Source: Betaproteobacteria bacterium (GTDB lineage: Bacteria; Pseudomonadota; Gammaproteobacteria; Burkholderiales; Burkholderiaceae_E). Taken from it: 6,118 nucleotides of DNA. A program made the position numbers and the translations under genes. The number at the start of each line of letters is the position of its first letter. Position 1 is the first letter of the stretch. The DNA is taken from assembly GCA_009922405.1 (NCBI GenBank), contig RFVZ01000159.1, positions 1 through 6,118 of the forward strand, given 5' to 3'. The notes beneath the pieces were generated by a model. The model was not told where the DNA came from. It worked only from the letters and a program-made list of their open reading frames with translations, and searched no databases. Shown here piece after piece: positions 1-5,287 of the stretch.

Positions 1-312
1 CGCAACCAGGTTGCTGCCTATGCGGCCACCAAAGCGGCCGTCGTTCAACTCACCAAGGCCCTTGCGCTCGAGTGGGCTAAGGATGGCATTCGGGTCAACG
101 CGATCGCGCCAGGTTATTTCGAAACGGATATCAATCGCGAGATGTTGCGATCGCCTATGGGACAAGAACTCATCTCGAGAATTCCCCAACTACGCGTCGG
201 CCAGCTGCACGAACTCGACGGCCCGCTGCTATTGCTGGCATCCAAAGCGTCGTCCTACATGACGGGCACAGTGATCCCGGTCGATGGCGGCCACCTGGTC
301 AATACACTTTGA
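1..312 (+). CDS. Short-chain dehydrogenase/reductase (SDR), C-terminal part, 5' end outside window
   Basis: This is the last 103 codons of a classical NAD(P)-dependent SDR oxidoreductase (family length about 250 residues); the Rossmann nucleotide-binding half lies outside the window. The fragment opens just before the active-site motif YAATK (fragment residues 7-11), whose Tyr and Lys are the catalytic pair of the family. Next come the conserved strand IRVNAIAPGYFETD, which holds the family's PG motif after the active-site helix, and the C-terminal signature YMTGTVIPVDGGHLVNTL, which closes the subunit interface and cofactor pocket. The substrate cannot be told from this half: FabG-like 3-oxoacyl reductases, gluconate dehydrogenases and many other SDRs share these motifs. 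The TGA stop lies 6 bases from the stop of the convergent toxin gene. I see no hairpin terminator in between, so transcripts from the two genes probably run into each other. Confidence 0.93.
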   Translation, partial: RNQVAAYAATKAAVVQLTKALALEWAKDGIRVNAIAPGYFETDINREMLRSPMGQELISRIPQLRVGQLHELDGPLLLLASKASSYMTGTVIPVDGGHLVNTL

Positions 313-318
313 TTATTC

Positions 319-753
319 CTATGCCGATTCGTCGAGCCAAGGATTAAACAGCGGTACTCGCGCCAGCCTGTAGTCACCTGTATCCCGGGTAACCACCGTC
401 AGCCCATGTTGAAGGGCGGTTGCCGCAATGATCAGGTCGGGCTGCGAAAACGTGTGACCAATCTTGCGGCCTCCTTCAACCAAAAGTCGCCACTTGAACA
501 TGACATCCTCGGAAACTTCGAGTACCCGCTGATCGAACATGGGTCGAACTCGGTAAAGAAGCCAGGCATCGAGCTCAGCGCGGCGTATCGGATCAGTTGC
601 GGTTTCAATACCGTAACGAATTTCAGCGAACGTAACGGCGCTGATAAACAAATCCTCGAGCCGCTGACCTTCGATGAAGCGTCGCACACGTGAATCGGGG
701 CGCGGTCGACGCAACTCCGAGATCACGTTGGTATCGAGAAGCCAGCCGATCAC
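319..753 (-). CDS. vapC: Type II toxin, PIN-domain ribonuclease (VapC/FitB family)
   Basis: A 144-residue single-domain PIN protein, the normal size for VapC/FitB toxins, which are Mg-dependent endoribonucleases that cleave RNA and stop growth when freed from their antitoxin. The acidic metal-binding residues are visible in order: D7 in LLDTN, E44 in FAEIRYGI, D106 in QPDLIIAATA and D124 in VTRDTGDY. The ending VPLFNPW is typical of the FitB-like branch. All catalytic acids are present, so the toxin looks intact. Translation starts at GTG (753-751), which overlaps the antitoxin stop as GTGA; this overlap and the family N-terminus (hydrophobic strand followed by DTN) fix the start. It is cotranscribed with, and probably translationally coupled to, the upstream antitoxin gene. 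The exact RNA target cannot be read from the sequence. Confidence 0.93.
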   Translation of the reverse strand: MIGWLLDTNVISELRRPRPDSRVRRFIEGQRLEDLFISAVTFAEIRYGIETATDPIRRAELDAWLLYRVRPMFDQRVLEVSEDVMFKWRLLVEGGRKIGHTFSQPDLIIAATALQHGLTVVTRDTGDYRLARVPLFNPWLDESA

Positions 754-1007
754 AAATCAACGTCGCGGACTGGCATCTCAAAACGTCGCGACTCGATTTC
801 GATCTCGGGATACGGTGACGCCTGCAGGGCTTCGATCAACAAACCGCCGTTGCGCGCGCCCTTAAGGCGATTGAATTCAGCAACATCGATCACCACGACC
901 GCATCTCGTCCATGCAAAGTAACGACTTGTGGCCCGTCGCGATGCGCCATGCGAACCACCTCACTGAATCGAGCTTTGGCGTCCTGGAGGCGCCATCGAC
1001 TGCTCAT
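750..1007 (-). CDS. Type II antitoxin, Phd/YefM family
   Basis: The conserved domain begins at MSSRWRLQDAKARFSEVV and runs through GPQVVTLHGRDAVVVIDVAEFNRL, the standard Phd/YefM N-terminal fold that binds operator DNA as a dimer. The acidic and hydrophobic tail (to FEMPVRDVDL) is expected to wrap the toxin and block its PIN active site. With the ATG at 1007 the protein is 85 residues, normal for the family. Two longer in-frame starts exist: ATG at 1052 (100 residues) and GTG at 1169 (139 residues). The GTG has a fair Shine-Dalgarno (GGGAG, 6 bases away), but the extra residues resemble nothing in the family. I prefer 1007 because the domain starts there and because the palindrome at 1043-1063, a likely operator, spans the ATG at 1052. 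No strong ribosome binding site precedes 1007, so the start is less certain than the gene. Its stop overlaps the toxin start by four bases. Confidence 0.88.
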   Translation of the reverse strand: MSSRWRLQDAKARFSEVVRMAHRDGPQVVTLHGRDAVVVIDVAEFNRLKGARNGGLLIEALQASPYPEIEIESRRFEMPVRDVDL

Positions 1008-1042
1008 TGGATGGGCAACAAGCGGTTCAGAGCTCGGTGATT

Positions 1043-1063
1043 TTCTAGTCATGGTGACTAGAA
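1043..1063. promoter_or_regulatory. Perfect inverted repeat, candidate toxin-antitoxin operator
   Basis: The arms TTCTAGTCA and TGACTAGAA are exact reverse complements (9 bases each) around a 3-base centre, TGG. The site lies 36 bases upstream of the preferred antitoxin start. Antitoxin-toxin complexes of the Phd family usually bind such palindromes to repress their own promoter. On the minus strand a weak promoter-like pair overlaps it: TTGCGG, 17 bases, then CATTCT at 1065-1060 preceded by TG (extended -10). Those hexamers match consensus poorly, so the promoter is tentative; the palindrome itself is unambiguous. The rest of the 1008-1199 gap shows no other clear signal. The exonuclease promoter must also lie near here, but I could not pick one out. 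Confidence 0.55.
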
Positions 1064-1199
1064 TGCCAGTTTCGCTCACTCGCCGCAAGAAAATGAGATG
1101 GCCATCGCGTTGGGGATTTACAAATTTTCCTGGGATGACACGGCAGTGCAGAATGTCTACTGACTCCACACCCTGCTCCCAAAAAATTGATTGCTTAAG

Positions 1200-1988
1200 A
1201 TGCCTTTAAAGATCACCACCTGGAATGTGAACTCCCTGAACGTGCGGCTACCCCATGTTCTCGACTGGCTGGCCGCGCATTCTGTCGACGTGCTGTGTCT
1301 TCAGGAAACGAAGCTGACTGACGACCGCTTTCCCACCCAAGCCCTCCTCGACGCTGGCTATGCGGCGATCTACTCGGGGCAAAAAACATACAACGGCGTC
1401 GCGATTCTCAGCCGAATCGAAACAGTCGGGGAAGCCACGGATGTCGTGATCGGCAACCCCCTTTTTCCGGACGAACAAAAGCGACTGATCAGTGCCACCT
1501 TCAAGGGCGTCCGCGTGGTGAACGGCTACTTCCCGAACGGCCAGGCTCCCGATAGTGACAAGTTTGTCTACAAATTAGCGTGGCTCGAGGCGCTCTCGCA
1601 ATGGCTGGACCAGGAGAGGAAGCAGTATCCAGACTTGGCACTCGTGGGTGACTTCAACATTACCCGCGATGATCTTGATGTGCATGACCCCGAGGCCTGG
1701 CGTGGGCAAATTCATTGCACCGACGCCGAGCGTGGTTGGCTTGCTGCGCTTCTGGACGGGGGATTGGTGGACGCCTTCCGATCCTTTGATCCACCCCCCA
1801 AAAGTTATAGCTGGTGGGACTATCGTCAGGGCGCCTTCCGACGAAACGCTGGGTTACGGATCGATCTGATTCTGCTGAGCCGATTATTAGCTGAGCGGGC
1901 GCGCAGTTGCATCATTGATCGTGAGGCGCGCAAGCGTGAGCAGCCGTCGGATCATGCGCCGGTGACCGTTGAGATTGAGAGTCATTGA
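1200..1988 (+). CDS. xth: Exodeoxyribonuclease III (AP endonuclease)
   Basis: A complete 262-residue member of the EEP nuclease superfamily, ExoIII branch. These enzymes cut the DNA backbone 5' of abasic sites and trim 3' blocking groups and 3' ends in base excision repair. The active-site set is complete: N9 in TWNVNSL, E36 in LCLQETK, Y110 in NGYFPNG, D151 and N153 in VGDFNIT, D222 in LRIDLILLS, and D251/H252 in the terminal PSDHAP. KITTWNVNSL is the usual N-terminus, so I start at the ATG at 1200; a TTG three codons upstream (1191) is possible but unnecessary. Only a weak purine stretch (TTAAG) precedes the ATG, so a modest translation rate is likely. The gene stands alone: divergent from the toxin-antitoxin module and convergent with ntrC. 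Length and residues are normal for the family. Confidence 0.96.
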   Translation: MPLKITTWNVNSLNVRLPHVLDWLAAHSVDVLCLQETKLTDDRFPTQALLDAGYAAIYSGQKTYNGVAILSRIETVGEATDVVIGNPLFPDEQKRLISATFKGVRVVNGYFPNGQAPDSDKFVYKLAWLEALSQWLDQERKQYPDLALVGDFNITRDDLDVHDPEAWRGQIHCTDAERGWLAALLDGGLVDAFRSFDPPPKSYSWWDYRQGAFRRNAGLRIDLILLSRLLAERARSCIIDREARKREQPSDHAPVTVEIESH

Positions 1989-2017
1989 GACTTGGCACGG
2001 TTGACGGGTCACGTCCG

Positions 2018-2098
2018 CGCCTGGCCGGAGGAGACTCTGTTTTCGCTCCTCGGGCATAGCCCTCACGTCCCGAAAACAGAGTCTCCTCCGACCGGCCG
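2018..2098 (-). repeat. Hairpin element A: 20-bp perfect stem, 25-base loop (loop in minus orientation)
   Basis: The arm CGGAGGAGACTCTGTTTTCG (2026-2045) is matched exactly by its reverse complement at 2071-2090, with a 25-base loop at 2046-2070. Weaker pairing (GG with CC, then GC with GC, with mismatches) extends the stem outward to about 2018 and 2098. On the minus strand the loop carries GACGTGAGGGCTATGC followed by CCGAGGAG, nearly the same as the plus-strand loop of element B. The loop also contains GGGC-TAT-GCCC, which could form its own small apical hairpin. The element starts 37 bases after the xth stop. I do not recognise the family; it is not an attC, REP or dif site by any motif I know. 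Confidence 0.9.
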
Positions 2099-2110
2099 AA
2101 TGCAACATCC

Positions 2111-2142
2111 GGTTCAGACGGCCAATGCCGACGGCGGGAACC
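2111..2142. other. Small imperfect hairpin between elements A and B
   Basis: GGTTC (2111-2115) pairs with GAACC (2138-2142), and inside it CGGC (2119-2122) pairs with GCCG (2127-2130) around the loop CAAT. The pairing is short and interrupted, so it may be chance in GC-rich DNA. It is recorded because it sits centrally between two strong hairpins. Confidence 0.25.
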
Positions 2143-2195
2143 CAAAACAGAATGGACGTCCGAGCTAAGGAGGGGCGTTACTCAACGCGGATTGC

Positions 2196-2270
2196 GAAGG
2201 GGAGCGAGGGCCACTTTTCATGACGTGAGGGCTATGCACGAGGAGTGAAAAGTGGGCCCCGCGCCCCTTC
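2196..2270 (+). repeat. Hairpin element B: long interrupted stem, 25-base loop shared with element A
   Basis: CCACTTTTCA (2211-2220) pairs perfectly with TGAAAAGTGG (2246-2255) around a 25-base loop (2221-2245). Outside it GGG (2208-2210) pairs with CCC (2257-2259) after a one-base bulge. After a small internal loop, GAAGGGG (2196-2202) pairs with CCCCTTC (2264-2270). The loop matches 23 of 25 bases of the reverse complement of element A's loop; only its first and eighteenth bases differ. The stems have different sequences except next to the loop, where both read TTTTC-R and Y-GAAAA. The loop-closing pair is G-C in A and A-T in B, a compensatory change. The element ends 47 bases from the ntrC stop. 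Confidence 0.88.
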
Positions 2271-2317
2271 CCCAGACCCTGTACCTATTCCTGCGCCCGC
2301 CCCTTACCGCGGCCCAG

Positions 2318-4075
2318 CTACTCCCCGATCCCCAATTCCTTGATCTTCCGCGTAATCGTATTGCGCCCAATCCCCAACCGCTGCGCCGCCTCGATCCTTC
2401 GGCCCCGGGTATGCCGCAAGGCCGTCGTCAACAGCGTCGTCTCAAACTCTCGAACCAGACGATCCATCAAATCGCTATGTTGAGGCGGATCGCCTTCTGA
2501 GCATTGCGCGTTTAATAATGAATCGAGCTCTCTCTCGAGCTGAATGCCCCATCGGCCCGGCGCCATCACCGCACCCGAGCCTGCACCAGCACCAGCACCA
2601 GCAACAGCAACAGCAACAGCACCAGCACCTGCACCAACGGCAACGGCAACGTCCGAAAACACCACTGGATGCCTGCCAAGTTCATTCTTGGGGCGACCAT
2701 CAGCGCTTAACTCGGCATGAATTCCATCGAAATCTCGAATTTCATGAGTCGCTATTTCATGAGCGGAACCTTCATGGGAAGCCGCCCCCAGGACTAACAC
2801 CCCAGCGGTCGATTCTCCGAAATTCTCGACTGCCCGAATCCCTTCGTCATGGAATCCGTTGACCTGAGTAACGATAGGCTCTCGGTCCAGCACTTCATCG
2901 CTGAGCAATTCCCGAATCTCGGGTGGCAAATCGCCCACGTCAACGGTTTGCGCTGGCGCCATGACATTGAGCCAGTGGCAGACATTTTCGAGCTGACGAA
3001 CATTTCCTGGCCAGCGAAAACGCGCCAGCAAATTCACCGCGGCATCCGTGAGCCGCTTAGGATCCGTCCCCAGACTTCGCGAGCTAGTGCTCAAGAAATG
3101 TCGGGCCAACAAGGGCACATCTTCGGGCCGTTCACGCAGAGCGGGCAGGCGCAAACGGATGACATTTAAGCGATGAAATAAATCTTCGCGAAACAAGCCC
3201 TGCCGTACGCGGGCTTCGAGGGCCTGATGCGTCGCTGCGATCACTCGCACATCAGCGCGCAGCGGTGAATGCCCGCCGACCCGATAGAAGTGTCCGTCTG
3301 ACAATACCCGCAACAATCGAGTTTGAAGTTCCGGGGGCATGTCGCCGATTTCGTCGAGAAACAGCGTGCCACCCTCGGCCTGTTCAAAGCGCCCACGACG
3401 CATCGCCTGGGCGCCGGTGAAGGCACCGCGCTCGTGACCGAACAGCTCGCTCTCGAGGAGGTCGCGCGGGATAGCGGCCGTATTGAGCGCCACGAAGGGT
3501 TTGTTCGCGCGGGGGCTATGACGATGCAGGGCGCGCGCGACCAGCTCCTTTCCCGTGCCGGATTCGCCTGTCACCAACACGGTCACGCTCGATTGCGACA
3601 AGCGCCCGATCGCCCGAAAAACTTCCTGCATGGCGGGCGCCTGTCCCAGCATGTCGGGCGCTTCGGTGAGAATTTCCTCGACCGCCGCCTCGCGTTTGCC
3701 CTCCGCGACAGCGCGGCGAATCAGGTCGATCGCCTGCGACAGATCAAAGGGTTTCGGCAGGTACTCAAAGGCGCCGCTCTGAAAGGCCTGTACCGCGGTA
3801 TCGAGGTCCGTGAATGCAGTCATGATGATGACGGGTAGCGCGGGCCTGCGAGCTTTCATCCGCGCGAGCATCTGAACGCCACTCTGCCCCGGCATCCTGA
3901 CGTCTGAAATAATCGCTTGCGGGGGACTGCCCCCCGGTGCGACCGCCAGGTCAAATGCAGACAAGGCCTCACGCGCGTCGCTGTAGGCTTTGACCGCATA
4001 TCCTTCTTTGCTAAGTGCCCGTTCGAGCACCCAGCGAATGGATTGGTCATCGTCGACAACCCACACTGCGTCCAT
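2318..4075 (-). CDS. ntrC: Nitrogen regulation response regulator NtrC (GlnG), with enlarged interdomain linker
   Basis: A sigma-54-dependent activator: phosphorylated NtrC binds enhancers and uses ATP hydrolysis to open sigma-54 promoters such as that of glnA. The receiver (about 3-118) has the acidic pocket DDD 8-10, phospho-acceptor D58, T86 and K108. The AAA+ domain (about 143-375) has Walker A GESGTGKE (170-177), the sigma-54 contact loop GAFTGA (217-222), Walker B FLDEIGD (239-245) and the arginine-finger region FREDLFHRLNV. A Fis-type helix-turn-helix closes the protein (about 541-583). At 585 residues it is some 110 longer than typical NtrC (about 470). The excess lies at residues 403-510 and includes a Val-Ala/Gly-Ala tract (476-502). 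The N-terminus VWVVDDDQSIRWVLE fits the NtrC family, and the ATG follows AAGGACGGAG, which supports this start. It is last in the glnA operon, 62 bases after ntrB. The extra linker aside, all key residues are intact, so it should be functional. Confidence 0.96.
   Translation of the reverse strand: MDAVWVVDDDQSIRWVLERALSKEGYAVKAYSDAREALSAFDLAVAPGGSPPQAIISDVRMPGQSGVQMLARMKARRPALPVIIMTAFTDLDTAVQAFQSGAFEYLPKPFDLSQAIDLIRRAVAEGKREAAVEEILTEAPDMLGQAPAMQEVFRAIGRLSQSSVTVLVTGESGTGKELVARALHRHSPRANKPFVALNTAAIPRDLLESELFGHERGAFTGAQAMRRGRFEQAEGGTLFLDEIGDMPPELQTRLLRVLSDGHFYRVGGHSPLRADVRVIAATHQALEARVRQGLFREDLFHRLNVIRLRLPALRERPEDVPLLARHFLSTSSRSLGTDPKRLTDAAVNLLARFRWPGNVRQLENVCHWLNVMAPAQTVDVGDLPPEIRELLSDEVLDREPIVTQVNGFHDEGIRAVENFGESTAGVLVLGAASHEGSAHEIATHEIRDFDGIHAELSADGRPKNELGRHPVVFSDVAVAVGAGAGAVAVAVAGAGAGAGSGAVMAPGRWGIQLERELDSLLNAQCSEGDPPQHSDLMDRLVREFETTLLTTALRHTRGRRIEAAQRLGIGRNTITRKIKELGIGE
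2581..2650. repeat. In-frame hexanucleotide repeat tract inside ntrC
   Basis: Eleven consecutive 6-base units plus a partial one are visible on the plus strand: CTGCAC, CAGCAC twice, CAGCAA three times, CAGCAC twice, CTGCAC, CAACGG twice, then CAAC. On the coding (minus) strand they specify alternating Val-Ala and Gly-Ala dipeptides. Because the unit is two codons, gain or loss of units changes linker length without shifting the frame. The units are slightly diverged from each other, which should slow but not prevent slippage. Confidence 0.9.
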
Positions 4076-4078
4076 AGT

Positions 4079-4088
4079 CTCCGTCCTT
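4079..4088 (-). promoter_or_regulatory. Ribosome binding site of ntrC
   Basis: On the minus strand AAGGACGGAG ends 3 bases before the ATG at 4075. The AAGGA part sits at the better distance (8 bases). It gives ntrC its own initiation signal, so translation need not depend on coupling to ntrB 62 bases upstream. I see no convincing promoter in that gap. Confidence 0.6.
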
Positions 4089-4137
4089 GCCTATGCGCCT
4101 GCCCACACGAAGGCGACGCGCGTTAACTTGATCTCAG

Positions 4138-5268
4138 CTAATCCGAGCAGGGCAATGGCAACCGGACCCGAAAGTCGGTCCGGCCGGGTCGGCTGTCGCA
4201 TTCGATCGTACCGAGATGTTGCTGAACGAACGTTTGCGCCAACGGAAGGCCCAAGCCACTACCCCCATCGCGGCCCGAGACGAGCGGTAAAAAGATCCGG
4301 TCACGGATCGATTCTGGCACTCCCGGACCCTCATCGATTACATGCAAGTCCAGTGCCAATCGGAATCGCTGGCGCGCAATGGTGACCTGACGCGCAACCC
4401 GCGTGCGCAAGAGGATGGTTCCACCGCCGCTCATCGCTTGGGCTGCATTACGCACAAGGTTGAGCAACGCCTGAATCAGTTGTTCTTTATCGCCCCTAAA
4501 CTCCGGAAGGCTTGCGTCGTAATCGCGCCGAATCTCGAGCTCGACCGGGAATTCGGCCAGGACCACCGATCGCACCCGTTCACAAACTTCGTGAATATTG
4601 ACGTCATCGACGATGCGCGGCACGCGGTGGGGCGCGAGCAGTCGATCGACGAGGGTTTGCAACCGATCGGCCTCCTTGATGATGACGCCAGTGTATTCCC
4701 GCAGATCCGCGTTGGGGAGTTCTGCCTCAAGAAGCTGCGCCGCGCCGCGAATACCGCCTAGCGGGTTTTTGATTTCATGTGCCAAATTGCGCACCAGTTC
4801 TCGGCTGACCTGCGTCGATTGCAACAACCGCTCTTCCCGATCGACGCGCAAGCGTTGATCAATTTCGCGTAGTTCCAGCAAGACGCCCCTAAATGGTGCA
4901 AAGCTCGCATCGAGTGCGACTGCAATCGATTCGAATTGCAAGCCTTCGCGCATGTCTCGCCCCAGAACGGGGCGGTCCTCGGAGTCGCGCCCAATCCGTT
5001 CCAGGCGCAGATCAAGATGCTTGATGCCTAGTCGGCCCGCTAATTGATCGGCAAGCAAGGCTTCGATCGCAGAACCATCCAAGAAGAGCCTCGAAAACAT
5101 CTGACCAACCACCGCCCGCACCGAAACGCCCAACAGCTGTTCTGCCATCGGATTCAAAAAGCGCGTCCGGCCGCGCTCGTCAAGGATCACCACCCCGCTG
5201 GGGACGAGCTCAAGCCCAGCCCATTCGGCCATCATCGGTGCCGATTGCAATGGACTGGCATTTCGCAT
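4138..5268 (-). CDS. ntrB: Nitrogen regulation sensor histidine kinase/phosphatase NtrB (GlnL, NRII)
   Basis: A 376-residue cytoplasmic kinase that phosphorylates NtrC when nitrogen is limiting and, with PII bound, removes the phosphate. The N-terminal PAS domain (about 17-130) includes VPSGVVILDERGRTRFLNPMAEQLLG. The dimerisation/phosphotransfer domain carries the H-box RNLAHEIKNPLGGIRGAAQLL with phospho-acceptor H164. The ATPase domain has the N-box NLVRNAAQA (270-278), G1 DEGPG (312-316), F-box IFLPLVSGR (325-333) and G2 GSGLGL (336-341). There is no membrane segment, as expected for NtrB. Length is close to the family norm (about 350), with a slightly long PAS region (about residues 90-110). 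AAGGAAA lies 8 bases upstream of the ATG at 5268, supporting the start. It follows the DUF4124 gene by 19 bases and precedes ntrC, its partner. Confidence 0.96.
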   Translation of the reverse strand: MRNASPLQSAPMMAEWAGLELVPSGVVILDERGRTRFLNPMAEQLLGVSVRAVVGQMFSRLFLDGSAIEALLADQLAGRLGIKHLDLRLERIGRDSEDRPVLGRDMREGLQFESIAVALDASFAPFRGVLLELREIDQRLRVDREERLLQSTQVSRELVRNLAHEIKNPLGGIRGAAQLLEAELPNADLREYTGVIIKEADRLQTLVDRLLAPHRVPRIVDDVNIHEVCERVRSVVLAEFPVELEIRRDYDASLPEFRGDKEQLIQALLNLVRNAAQAMSGGGTILLRTRVARQVTIARQRFRLALDLHVIDEGPGVPESIRDRIFLPLVSGRDGGSGLGLPLAQTFVQQHLGTIECDSRPGRTDFRVRLPLPCSD

Positions 5269-5274
5269 GCTGGG

Positions 5275-5281
5275 TTTCCTT
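5275..5281 (-). promoter_or_regulatory. Ribosome binding site of ntrB
   Basis: AAGGAAA on the minus strand, its AAGGA core 8 bases from the ATG at 5268. It sits in the 19-base gap after the TAA of the upstream DUF4124 gene, so ribosomes finishing that gene stop right beside it. Confidence 0.65.
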
Positions 5282-5287
5282 GGTCTC

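Larger units (their letters stand above)
1989..2317. other. Intergenic region between convergent xth and ntrC, rich in hairpins
   Basis: No credible gene lies in these 329 bases; the short open frames here are only readings through hairpin arms. The region holds two large inverted-repeat elements (2018-2098 and 2196-2270) that share their loop sequence in opposite orientation, and a small imperfect hairpin between them. Neither large hairpin is followed by a T-run on the strand that would be transcribed from its neighbouring gene, so they are not textbook intrinsic terminators. They may nevertheless end or stabilise both convergent transcripts. The last 47 bases before the ntrC stop show no further structure that I can see. 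Confidence 0.8.

Noticed and set aside
2026..2090. Hairpin A as an ordinary rho-independent terminator of xth
   Set aside because: The 20-bp stem is stronger than usual but has a 25-base loop and no T-run after the right arm, and its loop is repeated in element B, which a simple terminator does not explain. A role in termination is still possible.
1887..2145. Two minus-strand frames of 73-77 codons running from the xth 3' end through hairpin A
   Set aside because: They cover xth antisense and inverted-repeat arms, have no family resemblance, and are explained by the GC-rich hairpin sequence.
2018..2270. Integron attC pair or insertion-sequence terminal inverted repeats
   Set aside because: No attC core motifs (RYYYAAC/GTTRRRY) are seen at the ends. 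The 97 bases between the elements hold no transposase, and no target-site duplication was apparent.
2581..2650. CRISPR or minisatellite array
   Set aside because: Units are 6 bases with no spacers and lie inside coding sequence; this is a simple in-frame microsatellite.
2518..2862. Plus-strand frame with a long His/Gln-rich run
   Set aside because: The His-Gln run is only the antisense translation of the hexanucleotide tract in ntrC.
3323..3838. Plus-strand open frame of 171 codons opposite the NtrC AAA+ domain
   Set aside because: It lies entirely over highly conserved NtrC coding sequence and shows no family motif.
4076..4137. Separate promoter for ntrC in the ntrB-ntrC gap
   Set aside because: No recognisable -35/-10 pair or sigma-54 GG/GC element was found; only a ribosome binding site is supported.
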